Assembly (NCBI GenBank): GCA_018268465.1
Contig: JAFDWN010000037.1
Location: 1-64,000, forward strand
Length of the DNA: 64,000 nt
Reading direction: 5' to 3'
Source: Actinomycetota bacterium
GTDB lineage: Bacteria; Actinomycetota; Actinomycetes; Mycobacteriales; Mycobacteriaceae
The first letter of the stretch is position 1; each line of letters begins with the position of its first letter. The translations under genes and the position numbers were made by a program. This document shows, in pieces, positions 46,081 through 56,502 of this stretch. The notes under the pieces are model-generated. The model searched no databases. It saw only the letters and a program-made list of their open reading frames with translations, and was not told where the DNA came from.

Positions 46081-46838
46081 TCCGGTCGGTGGCCGGGGCG
46101 TTCGCGTTCGGCACCGTGCTGCCGGCTCCTGCCGTCGCTGCGGGTGCGCCGGGGCGAGGTGTGCTCACGGCCCTGCCGCTGGCGGGCATCGCGGTCGGGA
46201 CCGCCGCCGCGGCGACGCTGTGGGCAGGGTCCTGGGCCTTCGGTGCGGGCAGCCCGTTGGCGGCGGTGCTGGCCGTGGCGGCGCTGCTGGCGCTGACCCG
46301 CGGTCTGCACATCGACGGCCTGGCCGACACCGTGGACGGTCTCGGGTGTTACGGGCCGCCCGCGCGGGCGCTTGCCGTGATGCGCGACGGCTCGGCGGGA
46401 CCCCTCGGCGTGGCCGCCGTGGTGGTGGCCCTTGCGGCACAGGTGACCGCGCTGGCGGCGCTGCCCGGCGGCGTGCGGGGGTGGGTCGCGGTGGTCGTCG
46501 CGGTGACGGCGGGCCGGGTGGCCGCGGTGCTGGCGGGCAGGCGGTCGGTGCCTGCTGCCGAGGGCAGTGCGCTGGGCGGGGCGGTGGCGGGCTCGCAGCC
46601 GGTGTGGGTGGTTCTCATGTGGGTGACCGTCGCGGCGACCGCGGCGGTGTTCGCCTGCGCACGTCCGTGGCAGGGTCCGGTGGCCGTGCTTGTCGCGTTG
46701 GCCTGCAGTGCGGTGCTGGTCGGGCATTGTGTGCGCCGATTCGGCGGCATCACGGGCGACGTGCTGGGTGCGGTGATCGAGGTGACGACAGCGATCACGC
46801 TGATCGGTTTCGCCGTCGTCACCCCGGCGGCTAGCTGA
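46077..46838 (+). CDS. cobS: Adenosylcobinamide-GDP ribazoletransferase (cobalamin synthase)
   Basis: CobS joins adenosylcobinamide-GDP and alpha-ribazole in the membrane, the final assembly step of cobalamin. The 253-residue protein is hydrophobic, with six or seven helices and the acidic active-site motif [13 protein letters not shown] followed by RDGSAGPLG. The GTG overlaps the cobT stop. The 3' end overlaps the convergent ilvE by eight bases. It corresponds to Rv2208. Confidence 0.94.
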   Translation: MIRSVAGAFAFGTVLPAPAVAAGAPGRGVLTALPLAGIAVGTAAAATLWAGSWAFGAGSPLAAVLAVAALLALTRGLHIDGLADTVDGLGCYGPPARALAVMRDGSAGPLGVAAVVVALAAQVTALAALPGGVRGWVAVVVAVTAGRVAAVLAGRRSVPAAEGSALGGAVAGSQPVWVVLMWVTVAATAAVFACARPWQGPVAVLVALACSAVLVGHCVRRFGGITGDVLGAVIEVTTAITLIGFAVVTPAAS

Positions 46839-47949
46839 GCCCCGCCATCCAGCCGTGGGTGTCGGCGAAGGTGCCGCGCTGGATCCCGGTGAGGGTGTCG
46901 CGCAGCGCCATGGTGACCTCGCCGGGCTGGCCGTCGGCGATGCTGAATTCGCCCGCCGAATCACCTGAGCCGTATTTGACGTGGGACACCGGGGTGATGA
47001 CGGCGGCGGTGCCGCACGCGAACACTTCGGTGATCTCACCCGCGGCGGCCTTCTTCTGCCATTCCTCGACGTCGATCTTGCGCTCTTCGACGGCGAATCC
47101 CGCGTCGGTTGCCAACTGCAGCAACGAATCCCGTGTGATGCCCGGGAGGAGCGACCCGCTCAGCTCCGGTGTGACGAGCCGTGCGGTTCCACCGCTGCCG
47201 AAGACGAAGAACAGGTTCATCCCGCCCATCTCCTCGACGTAGCGGCGCTCGATGGCATCCAGCCACACCACCTGATCGCAGCCGTTGTCGGCGGCTTCGG
47301 CCTGCGCGAGCAGCGAGGCGGCGTAGTTACCACCGAATTTGGCCGCTCCGGTTCCGCCGGGGCAGGCCCGCACGTACTCGGTGGACAGCCACACGCTCAC
47401 CGGTTTGATGCCGCGGGGGAAGTAGGCGCCGGCCGGTGAGGCGATCACCATGTACCGGTACTCGGTGGCCGGGCGCACACCCAGCCCCGGCTCGGTGGCG
47501 AAGATGTAGGGCCGCAGGTACAGCGACTCTTCCCCGCCCGCCGGCGGCACCCATTGCCCGTCGACGGCGATGAGCTGGCGCAGCGACTCGATGAACACCT
47601 CGTCGGGCAGTTCCGGAATGGCCAGCCGCCGCGCCGAGGACCGCAGCCGCGCCGCGTTGGAGTCCGGCCGGAACGACACGATCGATCCGTCGGCCCAGCG
47701 ATAGGCCTTGAGACCTTCGAAGACCTCCTGCGCGTAGTGCAGGACGATCGCCGACGGGTCGAGTTCGATGGGGCCGTACGGGATCACCCGCGCGTTATGC
47801 CAGCCCTTGCCCTCGACGTAGTCGATGGAGACCATGTGATCGGTGTGGTAGCGCCCGAATCCGGGGTTGGCGAGAATCCCTTCCCGTACCTCGTCGGCCG
47901 CCGGGTGCGCGTTGCGCTCAACGGTGAACTCGAGAGGGACGTCAGTCAT
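46831..47949 (-). CDS. ilvE: Branched-chain amino acid aminotransferase
   Basis: A PLP-dependent class IV aminotransferase that makes Leu, Ile and Val from their keto acids, and methionine from ketomethiobutyrate in mycobacteria. The 372 residues contain the Schiff-base lysine in [25 protein letters not shown] near the start, [11 protein letters not shown] and the [14 protein letters not shown] cofactor segment. The ATG at 47949 follows TACACT by six bases, pointing to a leaderless mRNA. The upstream open frame to 48048 has no homology. It corresponds to Rv2210c. Confidence 0.96.
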   Translation of the reverse strand: MTDVPLEFTVERNAHPAADEVREGILANPGFGRYHTDHMVSIDYVEGKGWHNARVIPYGPIELDPSAIVLHYAQEVFEGLKAYRWADGSIVSFRPDSNAARLRSSARRLAIPELPDEVFIESLRQLIAVDGQWVPPAGGEESLYLRPYIFATEPGLGVRPATEYRYMVIASPAGAYFPRGIKPVSVWLSTEYVRACPGGTGAAKFGGNYAASLLAQAEAADNGCDQVVWLDAIERRYVEEMGGMNLFFVFGSGGTARLVTPELSGSLLPGITRDSLLQLATDAGFAVEERKIDVEEWQKKAAAGEITEVFACGTAAVITPVSHVKYGSGDSAGEFSIADGQPGEVTMALRDTLTGIQRGTFADTHGWMAGLS

Positions 47950-47955
47950 GTCCCG

Positions 47956-47961
47956 AGTGTA
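47956..47961 (-). promoter_or_regulatory. -10 element of ilvE (leaderless)
   Basis: TACACT on the minus strand, six bases before the ATG at 47949. Confidence 0.5.
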
Positions 47962-48002
47962 TATCTCGTGCGCCAGCGAGATTTCGCCCGGCGCACGCCG
48001 TG

Positions 48003-49109
48003 TCAGCGGGTCCGCGCGGCGACGAACGGGGGTTTGACCACTTCGCATTCGACGCGGCGGCCGCGCACGTCGACCTCCACGTGCGCGCCGTCGGCGATGT
48101 CGCGGTCGGTGTCGAGCAACGCCAGGGCGATACCGGCTTTCAGGGTCGGGGAGAATGTGCCGGACGTCGTCACTCCGACAGGGGTGTCCTCGGCCAGCAC
48201 GGTGAGATCGGCGCGCAGCACGCCGCGCCCGAGTGCCCGCAGGCCCCGCAGGAGCCGTCGCGCCCCGGCGGCCTTCTCGGCCAGCAGCGCGTCGCGCCCC
48301 CAGAAGGCGTCCTTACGCCAGCCGACCGCCCAGCCGCAGCGCGCCTGCAGCGGTGAGATGTCGAGGGAGAGTTCGTGACCGTGCAGCGGGTAGCCCATCT
48401 CGGTGCGCAGTGTGTCGCGCGCGCCGAGCCCGGCCAGTTCGCCGCCGGCGGCGCGCACCGCGTCGACGAGCGCGTCGAAGACGACACCCGCGCCGTCCCA
48501 CGGCGGCAGGAGTTCGTAGCCGTGCTCACCGGTGTAGCCGGTGCGGCACACCCGAACCGACACTCCGGAGAAGTCGGCGTCGGCGTAACCCATGTAGTCC
48601 ATGTCGGCGGGCAGTCCCAGCGCAGCGAGTACGTCGGTGGACTTGGGGCCCTGTACGGCCAGCACGGCGTAGGACCGGTGCAGGTCGGTGACGCTCGTCC
48701 CGGCGGGGGCCCGGTCGGCCAGCGCGGCCACGACCGCCGCGGTGTTGGCGGCGTTGGGCACCAGGAAAATCTCGTCGTCGGAGACGTAGTAGGCGATCAG
48801 GTCGTCGACGACACCGCCGGATTCGGTGCAGCACAACGTGTATTGGGCCTTGCCGGGGGCGATCCTGGCCAGGTCGTTGGTGAGCGACGCGTTGACGAAG
48901 TCGGCGGCGCCGGGCCCGCGTACCAGCGCCTTGCCGAGATGGCTGACGTCGAACAGGCCGACGGTGGTGCGGGTGGCGGTGTGTTCGGCCACCGTGCCCG
49001 CGTAGGAAACCGGCATCAGCCAGCCCCCGAATTCGGCGAAGCTCGCCCCCAGGTCGCGGTGCCGGTCTTCGAGTGGTCCGTGCAGGATGTCGCTCGCGCT
49101 GTCACTCAC
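48003..49109 (-). CDS. gcvT: Glycine cleavage system T protein (aminomethyltransferase)
   Basis: GcvT transfers the methylene group from the lipoyl H protein to tetrahydrofolate and releases ammonia. The 368 residues have [25 protein letters not shown], the [13 protein letters not shown] block that binds folate, and [15 protein letters not shown]. The GTG at 49109 gives the normal family length, with a -10 hexamer eight bases upstream; the open frame continues far beyond on the antisense of the aminopeptidase gene, which is an artefact of GC bias. The H and P proteins are not in this window. It corresponds to Rv2211c. Confidence 0.95.
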   Translation of the reverse strand: MSDSASDILHGPLEDRHRDLGASFAEFGGWLMPVSYAGTVAEHTATRTTVGLFDVSHLGKALVRGPGAADFVNASLTNDLARIAPGKAQYTLCCTESGGVVDDLIAYYVSDDEIFLVPNAANTAAVVAALADRAPAGTSVTDLHRSYAVLAVQGPKSTDVLAALGLPADMDYMGYADADFSGVSVRVCRTGYTGEHGYELLPPWDGAGVVFDALVDAVRAAGGELAGLGARDTLRTEMGYPLHGHELSLDISPLQARCGWAVGWRKDAFWGRDALLAEKAAGARRLLRGLRALGRGVLRADLTVLAEDTPVGVTTSGTFSPTLKAGIALALLDTDRDIADGAHVEVDVRGRRVECEVVKPPFVAARTR

Positions 49110-49117
49110 GAGGCCCA

Positions 49118-49123
49118 ACCCTA
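49118..49123 (-). promoter_or_regulatory. -10 element of gcvT (leaderless)
   Basis: TAGGGT on the minus strand, eight bases before the GTG at 49109. Confidence 0.5.
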
Positions 49124-49135
49124 TCGCCGGGTGAT

Positions 49136-49141
49136 TAGGGT
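49136..49141 (+). promoter_or_regulatory. -10 element of the leucyl aminopeptidase gene (leaderless)
   Basis: TAGGGT, seven bases before the GTG at 49149. It lies only 12 bases from the opposing gcvT -10. Confidence 0.5.
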
Positions 49142-49148
49142 GAACGCC

Positions 49149-50684
49149 GTGAGCACCGAATCCGGTTACCAGACCCCGTCCGTCACCGTGGCGACCTCGC
49201 TGCCCAAACGCGGGGCGGCCGCGTCGGTGCTGATCGTGCCGGTCGTCAGCGGCGACGGGGACGACACCGGCGCGTCGGTGGTCGCCAACTCGTTCCTCGA
49301 CGCCGAGGCGACCGGCGAGATCGAGGTCGCCCTGAAGGCGCTGGGCGCCACGGGCGGCAGCGAACAGCTCACGCGCGTGGCGGTGCCGTCGCTGCCGGTG
49401 GGCAGTGTGCTCGCCGTCGGGTTGGGCAAGATCCGCGACAGCTGGCCCTCCGACACCATCCGGCGTGCCGCGGGCGTCGCCGCCCGGTCGCTGAACGGCA
49501 CCGAGGCCGTCGTGACGACGATGTCCGAACTCGACCTCGAGGCGACCGTCGAGGGACTGATCCTCGGCGCTTACCGGTTCAGCGAGTTCCGCAGCGCCAA
49601 GACCAGCCCGAAGGATCGCGGCCTGCGCAAAATCACCGTGCTGGCTCCCGACGCGAAGGCGGCGACCAAGGCGTCGGCCGAGCGGGCGGTGGCGATCGCG
49701 GCCGCCGTGGCGACGGCGCGGGATCTGGTCAACACTCCCCCGAATCACCTGTTCCCCGCCGAGTTCGCCAAACGCGCCAAGGAACTGGGCGAGGCCGCGG
49801 GACTCGAGGTGGAGGTCCTCGACGAGAAGGTGCTTGCCCGCAAGGGTTACGGCGGGGTGATCGGTGTCGGTCAGGGATCGTCGCGCCCGCCGCGGCTGGT
49901 GCGGCTGGTCCACCGCGGATCGCAGCTGGCCACGAAGCCCGCCTCGGCCAAGACGGTGGCCCTGGTCGGTAAGGGCATCACATTCGACACCGGCGGCATC
50001 TCGATCAAGCCCGCGGCGAATATGCACCACATGACCTCCGATATGGGCGGGGCGGCCGCGGTCATCGCGACGGTGGTGCTGGCCGCCGGGCTGCAACTGC
50101 CGATCGACGTGATCGCCACCGTGCCGATGGCCGAGAACATGCCGTCGGCCACCGCGCAGCGGCCCGGCGATGTGCTGGTCCACTACGGGGGGATCACCGT
50201 CGAGGTGCTCAACACCGATGCCGAGGGCCGGCTGGTCCTGGCCGACGCCATCGTGCGAGCGTGCGAGGACGACCCCGACTATCTGATCGAGACGTCGACG
50301 CTGACGGGCGCGCAGACGGTGGCGCTGGGTGCGCGCACGCCCGGTGTGATGGGCAGCGACGAGTTCCGCGACCGTGTCGCGGCGTTGTCGCAGCAGGTCG
50401 GTGAGAACGGCTGGCCGATGCCGCTGCCCGAGGAGCTCAAGGACGATCTGAAGTCGACGGTCGCCGACCTGGCCAATGTCAGCGGCTCCCGGTACGCGGG
50501 CATGCTGGTCGCCGGGACCTACCTGCGCGAGTTCGTCGCCGACGGTGTGCAGTGGGCCCATCTGGACATCGCCGCGCCGGCCTACAACACCGGCGGGCCG
50601 TGGGGATACACCGGTAAGGGTGGGACCGGGGTGCCGGTGCGGACGATGTTCGCCGTCCTCGAAGACATCGCGCAGGCCGGCTGA
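49149..50684 (+). CDS. pepA: Leucyl aminopeptidase (M17 family)
   Basis: A di-zinc cytoplasmic aminopeptidase of 511 residues, the M17 enzyme annotated as PepB in M. tuberculosis (Rv2213). The catalytic C-terminal domain holds [15 protein letters not shown], the [11 protein letters not shown] block, [16 protein letters not shown] with the bicarbonate-binding Arg, and the signature NTDAEGRL. The GTG at 49149 follows a -10 hexamer, indicating a leaderless mRNA. The gene is divergent from gcvT with only 39 bases between. Confidence 0.95.
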   Translation: MSTESGYQTPSVTVATSLPKRGAAASVLIVPVVSGDGDDTGASVVANSFLDAEATGEIEVALKALGATGGSEQLTRVAVPSLPVGSVLAVGLGKIRDSWPSDTIRRAAGVAARSLNGTEAVVTTMSELDLEATVEGLILGAYRFSEFRSAKTSPKDRGLRKITVLAPDAKAATKASAERAVAIAAAVATARDLVNTPPNHLFPAEFAKRAKELGEAAGLEVEVLDEKVLARKGYGGVIGVGQGSSRPPRLVRLVHRGSQLATKPASAKTVALVGKGITFDTGGISIKPAANMHHMTSDMGGAAAVIATVVLAAGLQLPIDVIATVPMAENMPSATAQRPGDVLVHYGGITVEVLNTDAEGRLVLADAIVRACEDDPDYLIETSTLTGAQTVALGARTPGVMGSDEFRDRVAALSQQVGENGWPMPLPEELKDDLKSTVADLANVSGSRYAGMLVAGTYLREFVADGVQWAHLDIAAPAYNTGGPWGYTGKGGTGVPVRTMFAVLEDIAQAG

Positions 50685-50712
50685 CCGAGCTTCGCGGGGC
50701 CCGCCGAATGGG

Positions 50713-50738
50713 GTGGCCGCGCTACAGAACGCGGCCAC
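50713..50738. terminator. Hairpin between the aminopeptidase gene and ephD
   Basis: GTGGCCGCG (50713-50721) pairs with CGCGGCCAC (50730-50738) around an 8-base loop that contains the ephD stop. The genes are convergent, so it could serve both; there is no T-run. Confidence 0.45.
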
Positions 50739-52497
50739 GCGCGGTGCTGCGCAGCGCCTGCGGCAGCACCCTGGACACCCCGTAGACGAAGTACGCCTCG
50801 GGCATGACCGGACGGATCGGCTTGTTCTTCTTCACCGCGGACACAATGGCTTTCGCGGCCTTGTCGGGGCCGTAGCGGCGCAGCTCGAACATCTTCTCGA
50901 GCTGGCCGCGGCGCCCGGCCACCTTATGGGATTCGCCGTCGGGTGCATGGAACCGGGTAGTGCGCACGATATTGGTGTCGACGGTGCTGGGGCACACCGT
51001 CGTCAGCCCGATGCCCGCGGCGTCCAGTTCGGCACGCAGACAGTCGGAGAACATGTACACCGCGGCCTTGGACGTGCAGTAGGCGTTGAGCGACTGCAGC
51101 GGCGCGTACGACGCCATGGACGCCACGTTGACGATATGGCCGCCAACGCCGCGTTCCACGAGCCGGCCGGCGAACGCTCGGCATCCGTTGACGACGCCGC
51201 CGAGGTTGACGTCGAGAACACGGTCCCACTGTTCGGGCGGGGTATCGAGGAAGGATCCGGCCTGGCCGATGCCGGCGTTGTTGACGACGATGTCGGGCAC
51301 TCCGTGCTCCCGGCACACCGTGTCGGCGAACCGTTCGACTGCATCGGCGTCGGCGACGTCGAGGACATATGGGTGGGCGACGCCGCCGCGGGCGGTGATG
51401 GTGGCGGCGGTCTCCTTGGCGGTGGCCTCGTCGATATCGCTGACGACGAGTTCGGCGCCTTCGCGGGCGAATTGGAACGCGGTCTCGCGACCGATGCCGC
51501 TGCCCGCGCCCGTCACGGACACCAGCATGTCGCCGAACGGTTTACGCCGGCGTCCCACCTGGGCCCGCAACAGTTCACGGCTGGCGGGTTTGCCGTCGAT
51601 ATGGTCGGCGAATTCGGTGACTGCGCGGGCGAGTACGTGCGGGTGTGACATGGGCGCCCAATGGCCGGCGTTGATGTCGCGGCGCCACAGCCGCGGCACC
51701 CACTGCGCGAGATCCTCGAACACGAACGGGCGTACGAACGGATCCCGGGTGTTGACGACGAGTTGGACGGGCACGCCGACGTAGTGGTCGGTGCGGAAGG
51801 CCCGGGGACCGCGGGAGGTGGCGGCGCGGTAGATCTTCAGTGAGTTCGCGGCGTCGCCGGGGAGGGTTTCGCCGCGGTGGCGCTGTGCGGGCGGCAGTCC
51901 GTCGGTCAGCGCACGATCGCCGCGCCGGACCAAGAATGACCGCACGAGTGCGGGCGCGACGACGGGAACCGACAGCGGGTAGATGTAGCCGAGGCGCAGC
52001 AGTTGACCGACCGCCGAGACGAACCGGCGGGGACGGTAGGGGTGCGTGACACCCGTCCACAAGGCATGTTTGAGGTGGTCGGTGCTCGGCCCGGAGACCG
52101 AGGTGAACGACGCGATGCGTTCGTCGGCGCCGGCGCGGCTGAGGTACTCCCAGGTCGCGATCGATCCCCAGTCGTGGCCGAGCACATGGACCGGCTGTCC
52201 GGGGCTGAGCGTGTCGATCACCGCGGCGAGATCGTCGGCGAACCGCTCCATGGTGTACGCCTTGACCGCTGTGGGCGCGGTCGACCTTCCGGTGCCGCGG
52301 TTGTCGTAGCGGATGATCCGGAACCGGTCCGCCAGCAGCGGCACCACCCCGTCCCACAGGACGTGCGAGTCGGGCCAGCCGTGCACGAGCAGCACCGTCG
52401 GCCCGTCGGGGTTGCCCTGCTCGTATGTCGCGATCCGGACACCGTCCACGCTGTCCACGTATGTCGCAGCGACATCCCGCGTCTCGACCGCCGCCAT
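50722..52497 (-). CDS. ephD: EphD: epoxide hydrolase (alpha/beta hydrolase) fused to a short-chain dehydrogenase
   Basis: A 591-residue bifunctional protein. The N-terminal alpha/beta-hydrolase part has the oxyanion motif HGWPDS and the epoxide-hydrolase nucleophile Asp109 in GHDWGS. The C-terminal part (from about 325) is an SDR with the NAD(P) loop TGAGSGIGR, the NNAG motif and the catalytic YCTSK. In M. tuberculosis EphD (Rv2214c) acts on oxygenated mycolic acids, so an epoxide would be opened and the product oxidised or reduced by one protein. The ATG at 52497 has the ribosome-binding site GGAGGTC. Confidence 0.93.
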   Translation of the reverse strand: MAAVETRDVAATYVDSVDGVRIATYEQGNPDGPTVLLVHGWPDSHVLWDGVVPLLADRFRIIRYDNRGTGRSTAPTAVKAYTMERFADDLAAVIDTLSPGQPVHVLGHDWGSIATWEYLSRAGADERIASFTSVSGPSTDHLKHALWTGVTHPYRPRRFVSAVGQLLRLGYIYPLSVPVVAPALVRSFLVRRGDRALTDGLPPAQRHRGETLPGDAANSLKIYRAATSRGPRAFRTDHYVGVPVQLVVNTRDPFVRPFVFEDLAQWVPRLWRRDINAGHWAPMSHPHVLARAVTEFADHIDGKPASRELLRAQVGRRRKPFGDMLVSVTGAGSGIGRETAFQFAREGAELVVSDIDEATAKETAATITARGGVAHPYVLDVADADAVERFADTVCREHGVPDIVVNNAGIGQAGSFLDTPPEQWDRVLDVNLGGVVNGCRAFAGRLVERGVGGHIVNVASMASYAPLQSLNAYCTSKAAVYMFSDCLRAELDAAGIGLTTVCPSTVDTNIVRTTRFHAPDGESHKVAGRRGQLEKMFELRRYGPDKAAKAIVSAVKKNKPIRPVMPEAYFVYGVSRVLPQALRSTARGRVL

Positions 52498-52570
52498 CAG
52501 ACCTCCACGCCGAAGTTAGTGTGACCTCAGGTATCCCATACCGCCGGTATCGGCGATGTCAAGGACCGCC

Positions 52571-52927
52571 TCACCGGTCGTCGAGCTCCTCGCGCGCGGC
52601 GCGGCGGCGCTCGATCCGCCGTCGGGCATCGTAGTCGCGCATCCGCTGCGGGTAGCCGACCTTCTGGACGTCGTACACCGGGATTTTCAGGCGGTCACTG
52701 AGCCGCCGCGCACCGGCGGCTCCCCCGGCGCGCCGACGGGTCCATTCGCCGTCGGCTGCGACGAGAACCACAGTGACATCGGTGACTGTCGTTCTCGGCT
52801 CGACGTAGGCCTCCACACCGGTGTGTCCGGCGACCCATTCCCGCAGGTAGCGCAGGTCCGCAGCGGGATCGTTGGTCGCGCCGCCGCGTGCGGGCCCGCG
52901 TCCCCGAAACCTGTCGAACAGTCCCAC
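52571..52927 (-). CDS. Small conserved mycobacterial protein of unknown function
   Basis: An 118-residue protein with an MGLFDRFRGR-type start, a possible alpha/beta core (DLRYLREWVAGHTGVEAYVEPRTTVTDVTVVLVAADGEWTRR), a helix ending RRLSDRLKIPVYDVQKVGYPQRMRDYD and a highly charged C-terminal helix. I do not recognise a domain with certainty. The GTG at 52927 is the first start in frame that fits a ribosome-binding site (GGAGAA about 15 bases upstream). It sits alone between ephD and dlaT. Codon use is like its neighbours, so it is likely a real gene. Confidence 0.65.
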   Translation of the reverse strand: MGLFDRFRGRGPARGGATNDPAADLRYLREWVAGHTGVEAYVEPRTTVTDVTVVLVAADGEWTRRRAGGAAGARRLSDRLKIPVYDVQKVGYPQRMRDYDARRRIERRRAAREELDDR

Positions 52928-53120
52928 GTGGGCTCGACCTTCCGTTCTCCTGAACCGATTCGGTAGCCGCCTCGCCGGTCACTGCCGGGTTTGCGGTCTC
53001 TTTCGATAGTGCCAGAGCGGCAAGTCGTCAGGTCTGCCACGAACCGCCGGGGTGGACGTGACAGGATGGGACCCGACATTCGGTCCACACGCCTATGACT
53101 GTTCGAGGGAGTCAATACAC

Positions 53121-54839
53121 ATGGCCATCTCCGTTCAGATGCCCGCACTTGGTGAGAGCGTCACCGAGGGGACTGTCACCCGCTGGCTGAAACAGGAGGG
53201 TGACACCGTCGAACAGGATGAGCCGTTACTGGAGGTCTCCACCGACAAGGTCGACACCGAGATTCCGGCGCCCGCGTCGGGGGTCCTGACCAAGATCATC
53301 GCGCAGGAAGACGACACCGTCGAGGTCGGCGGTGACCTTGCCGTGATCGGCGACGCAGGCGAGGGGGGCGGCGCCGAGGAGCCGCCCGCGCAGGAAGCCC
53401 CCGCCGAAGAGCCCGCGGCCGAACCGGAGCCGGAACCGGAACCCGCCGCCGCGCCGGCCGCCTCCGGGGGCGACGCCACCTCGGTCGTGATGCCCGAGCT
53501 GGGCGAGTCCGTGACCGAGGGGACGGTGACGCGCTGGCTCAAGCAGGTCGGTGACGAGGTCGCAGTCGACGAACCCCTCGTGGAGGTGTCCACCGACAAG
53601 GTCGATACCGAGATCCCCTCGCCGGTGGCCGGCACGCTGCTCGCGATCACCGCCGAGGAGGACGACGTCGTCGCGGTGGGCGGCGAACTGGCCAAGATCG
53701 GCAGTGCCGGCGCCGCGGCTCCCGAAAAGCCGGCACCCAAGCCGGAACCGAAGCCGGAACCCAAGCCCGAACCCAAACCGGAACCGGTCGCGGCAAAGCC
53801 CGAACCCAAGCCCGAACCCAAGCCCGAACCCAAACCGGAGCCGAAGCCCGCTCCCGTCGCCCAGGCCGCGCCGTCGGCCAACGGCAGTGCCGATGGCAGC
53901 CCGTATGTGACGCCGCTGGTGCGCAAGCTCGCGGGCGAGCACAACGTCGACCTGTCCTCGGTGAAGGGCACGGGCGTCGGCGGCCGCATCCGCAAGCAGG
54001 ACGTGCTCGCCGCGGCCGAGGCGAAGAAGGCACCTCCGGCACCCGAGCCTGCTGCCGCAGCACCCGCCAAGGCGCCCGCCGCGGCGGCGCCCAGTGCCCC
54101 CTCGGCGCTGGCGCACCTGCGCGGAACCACGCAGAAGGTCAACCGGATCCGTCAGATCACCGCGAAGAAGACCCGCGAATCGCTGCAGACGACCGCGCAG
54201 CTGACGCAGGTCCACGAGGTCGACATGACCAAGATCGTGTCGCTGCGGGCCAGGGCGAAGAAGGCGTTCGCCGAACGCGAGGGCGTCAACCTCACCTACC
54301 TCCCGTTCATCGCCCGCGCCGCGATCGACGCGCTGAAGGCCCATCCCAACGTCAACGCGAGCTACAACGAGGACAGCAAGGAGATCACGTACTACGACGC
54401 CGAGCACCTCGGGTTCGCCGTCGACACCGATCAAGGGCTGCTCTCCCCGGTGGTGCACAACGCCGGCGATCTGTCGCTGGGCGGGTTGGCCCGGGCGATC
54501 TCCGATATCGCGGGCCGCGCGCGGTCGGGCAACCTCAAACCCGACGAGCTGTCCGGCGGCACGTTCACCATCACCAACATCGGCAGCCAGGGCGCCCTGT
54601 TCGACACCCCGATCCTGGTTCCGCCGCAGGCGGCGATGCTGGGGACCGGTGCGATCGTCAAGCGTCCCCGGGTCATCGTCGACGCATTCGGCAACGAGTC
54701 GATCGGTGTCCGGTCGGTGTGCTACCTGCCGCTGACCTACGACCACCGGTTGATCGACGGCGCCGACGCCGGACGCTTCGTCACCACGATCAAGCGCCGT
54801 CTCGAAGAGGGTGCGTTCGAGGCTGATCTGGGGCTCTGA
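53121..54839 (+). CDS. dlaT: Dihydrolipoamide acyltransferase (E2) of 2-oxoacid dehydrogenases, DlaT/SucB
   Basis: The 572-residue E2 core of pyruvate dehydrogenase (annotated SucB in some genomes; Rv2215). It has two lipoyl domains with lipoyl-lysines 43 and 160, each in [12 protein letters not shown], a flexible linker of KPEP repeats (about 204-243), a peripheral-subunit-binding domain (about 261-297) and the catalytic domain ending in DHRLIDG with His542 and Asp546. In M. tuberculosis the same protein also serves peroxide defence with AhpD/AhpC. The lipoylation genes lipB and lipA lie just downstream. The ATG at 53121 follows GAGGGAG. Confidence 0.95.
   Translation: MAISVQMPALGESVTEGTVTRWLKQEGDTVEQDEPLLEVSTDKVDTEIPAPASGVLTKIIAQEDDTVEVGGDLAVIGDAGEGGGAEEPPAQEAPAEEPAAEPEPEPEPAAAPAASGGDATSVVMPELGESVTEGTVTRWLKQVGDEVAVDEPLVEVSTDKVDTEIPSPVAGTLLAITAEEDDVVAVGGELAKIGSAGAAAPEKPAPKPEPKPEPKPEPKPEPVAAKPEPKPEPKPEPKPEPKPAPVAQAAPSANGSADGSPYVTPLVRKLAGEHNVDLSSVKGTGVGGRIRKQDVLAAAEAKKAPPAPEPAAAAPAKAPAAAAPSAPSALAHLRGTTQKVNRIRQITAKKTRESLQTTAQLTQVHEVDMTKIVSLRARAKKAFAEREGVNLTYLPFIARAAIDALKAHPNVNASYNEDSKEITYYDAEHLGFAVDTDQGLLSPVVHNAGDLSLGGLARAISDIAGRARSGNLKPDELSGGTFTITNIGSQGALFDTPILVPPQAAMLGTGAIVKRPRVIVDAFGNESIGVRSVCYLPLTYDHRLIDGADAGRFVTTIKRRLEEGAFEADLGL
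53730..53849 (+). repeat. Imperfect 12-bp/6-bp tandem repeats coding the KPEP linker
   Basis: About 120 bases of AAGCC(G/C)GAACC(G/C)-like units encode alternating Lys-Pro and Glu-Pro residues in the linker between the second lipoyl domain and the subunit-binding domain. Units vary at third codon positions. Confidence 0.85.
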
Positions 54840-54844
54840 CCTCG

Positions 54845-55771
54845 GTGACCGGCGGAACCGCAGCGGACGCGGCCGTCGTCGCGATAGCGGGCTCCTCAGG
54901 TCTCATCGGGTCAGCGTTGGTTTCGGCGCTGCGCGCGGCGGATCACCGGGTGCTGCGCATCGTGCGCCGCGCCCCGTCCAACGCCGACGAACTGTTCTGG
55001 AACCCGGACACCGGCGAATTCGACACCCGCGCTTTGCGCGGGGTCGACGCCGTGGTCAACCTGTGCGGCGTCAACGTCGGGCAGAAGCGGTGGTCGGGCG
55101 CGTTCAAACAAAGCCTGCGCGACAGCCGTATCGGCCCGACCGAGGTGCTGACCGGTGCCGTCGTGGACGCGGAAGTACCGGTACTCGTCAACGCCAGCGC
55201 GGTGGGCTACTACGGGGACACCCGGGACCGTGCCACCGACGAATCGGCACCGCCGGGTACCGGCTTCCTGGCGCGACTGTGCCGGGACTGGGAGGCCGCG
55301 ACGCTGCCCGCGCAGAGCGCAGGAGTGCGGGTGGTGCTGGCCCGCACCGGACTGGTGTTCGCCCCGTCGGGCGGGATCCTGGGCCGCGTCAAACCGCTGT
55401 TCGGGTTCGCGCTGGGCGCCCGGCTGGGTAACGGGCGGCAGTACATGCCGTGGGTCACGCTGGAGGACGAGGTACGGGCGCTGTTGTTCGCGATCTCGCA
55501 TCGCAATCTCAGCGGCCCGGTCAACATCACCGGTCCCGCGCCCGTCACCAATGCGGAGTTCACCACGGCGCTGGGTCGTGCCATGAACAGGCCGACTCCG
55601 CTGATCGTGCCCGGCTTCGCCTTGCGGGCGGTGCTGGGCGAGTTCGCCGAGGAGGGGGTGCTGGGCGGGCAGCGCGCGATACCCGCGGCGCTGGAGGACG
55701 CGGGCTTCCGGTTCCACCACAACACCGTCGGCGAGGCACTCGCCTACGCGACGGCGCCCAAGGAGGGATAG
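54845..55771 (+). CDS. TIGR01777-type NAD-dependent epimerase/SDR family protein
   Basis: A 308-residue extended SDR-family protein matching Rv2216. The Rossmann motif [10 protein letters not shown] is near residue 17, [11 protein letters not shown] supplies the active-site Tyr region, and the C-terminal DUF1731-like stretch [25 protein letters not shown] is typical of this uncharacterised family (YfcH-like; plant homologues include SULA). The GTG at 54845 lies five bases after the dlaT stop, so it is in the same transcript, but a direct role in lipoate metabolism is not known. Confidence 0.9.
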   Translation: MTGGTAADAAVVAIAGSSGLIGSALVSALRAADHRVLRIVRRAPSNADELFWNPDTGEFDTRALRGVDAVVNLCGVNVGQKRWSGAFKQSLRDSRIGPTEVLTGAVVDAEVPVLVNASAVGYYGDTRDRATDESAPPGTGFLARLCRDWEAATLPAQSAGVRVVLARTGLVFAPSGGILGRVKPLFGFALGARLGNGRQYMPWVTLEDEVRALLFAISHRNLSGPVNITGPAPVTNAEFTTALGRAMNRPTPLIVPGFALRAVLGEFAEEGVLGGQRAIPAALEDAGFRFHHNTVGEALAYATAPKEG

Positions 55772-55788
55772 CGACCCGCGCCTGCGGG

Positions 55789-55794
55789 TAGTTT
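55789..55794 (+). promoter_or_regulatory. -10 element of lipB (leaderless)
   Basis: TAGTTT, six bases before the GTG at 55801. Confidence 0.55.
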
Positions 55795-55800
55795 GGTGCG

Positions 55801-56502
55801 GTGGCGCCAATTTCCATCCGGGCGGCGACGGCACCCGTCGACGTCCGCAGACTGGGTTCTCTCGACTACCACAGCGCCTGGAGGATGCAGCGCGAGCTCG
55901 CAGACGCCCGCGTCGCGGGCGGTCCAGACACTCTGCTGCTGCTCGAACATCCCCCCGTGTACACGGCGGGTAAACGCACCGAACCCCATGAGCGTCCCCA
56001 CGACGGCACCCCGGTGGTGGACACCGATCGGGGCGGCAAGATCACCTGGCACGGTCCCGGACAACTGGTCGGCTATCCCGTCATCGGGCTGACCGAACCG
56101 CTCGACGTGGTGAATTATGTTCGGCGCCTTGAGGAGTCGTTGATCAGCGTGTGCGCCGAGTTGGGCTTGCCGACGTCCCGGGTGGCGGGCCGCTCGGGTG
56201 TCTGGGTGCCAACCGACGGTGTGCGTCCTCCCCGCAAGATCGCCGCCATCGGTATCCGGGTGGCTCGCGCGACGACGCTGCACGGATTCGCGCTGAACTG
56301 CGACTGCGACCTCGCCGCGTTCTCGGCGATCGTGCCGTGCGGCATCAGCGATGCGGGGGTGACGTCGCTGTCGGCCGAACTGGGCAGACAGGTCCGCGTG
56401 GCGGATGTGACGGCCTTGGTCGCCGACGCGGTGTGCGACGCCCTCGACGGGCGGCTGCCGGTCGGTGACGACCGGGCCGCGCAGGTAGCATCAGCCCAAT
56501 GA
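55801..56502 (+). CDS. lipB: Lipoyl(octanoyl) transferase
   Basis: LipB moves octanoate from acyl carrier protein to the lipoyl domains of E2 and GcvH. The 233 residues contain the signature [17 protein letters not shown], the catalytic lysine in PRKIAAIGI (Lys146) and the nucleophile Cys180 in IVPCGI. The GTG start follows a -10 hexamer by six bases. The ATG of lipA overlaps the lipB stop. It corresponds to Rv2217; targets encoded in this window include DlaT. Confidence 0.96.
   Translation: MAPISIRAATAPVDVRRLGSLDYHSAWRMQRELADARVAGGPDTLLLLEHPPVYTAGKRTEPHERPHDGTPVVDTDRGGKITWHGPGQLVGYPVIGLTEPLDVVNYVRRLEESLISVCAELGLPTSRVAGRSGVWVPTDGVRPPRKIAAIGIRVARATTLHGFALNCDCDLAAFSAIVPCGISDAGVTSLSAELGRQVRVADVTALVADAVCDALDGRLPVGDDRAAQVASAQ
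56486..56491 (+). promoter_or_regulatory. Possible internal -10 for lipA inside lipB
   Basis: TAGCAT, seven bases before the lipA ATG at 56499. It could give a separate leaderless lipA mRNA, but coding constraint may explain it. Confidence 0.3.

Noticed and set aside
48003-50738. Extending gcvT upstream to give a 911-residue protein
   Set aside because: The extra part is the antisense of the aminopeptidase gene; a -10 hexamer and the family length fix the start at 49109.
53730-53849. Repeats in dlaT as a CRISPR-like array
   Set aside because: The repeats are in-frame codons for a KPEP linker without spacers; no cas genes are nearby.
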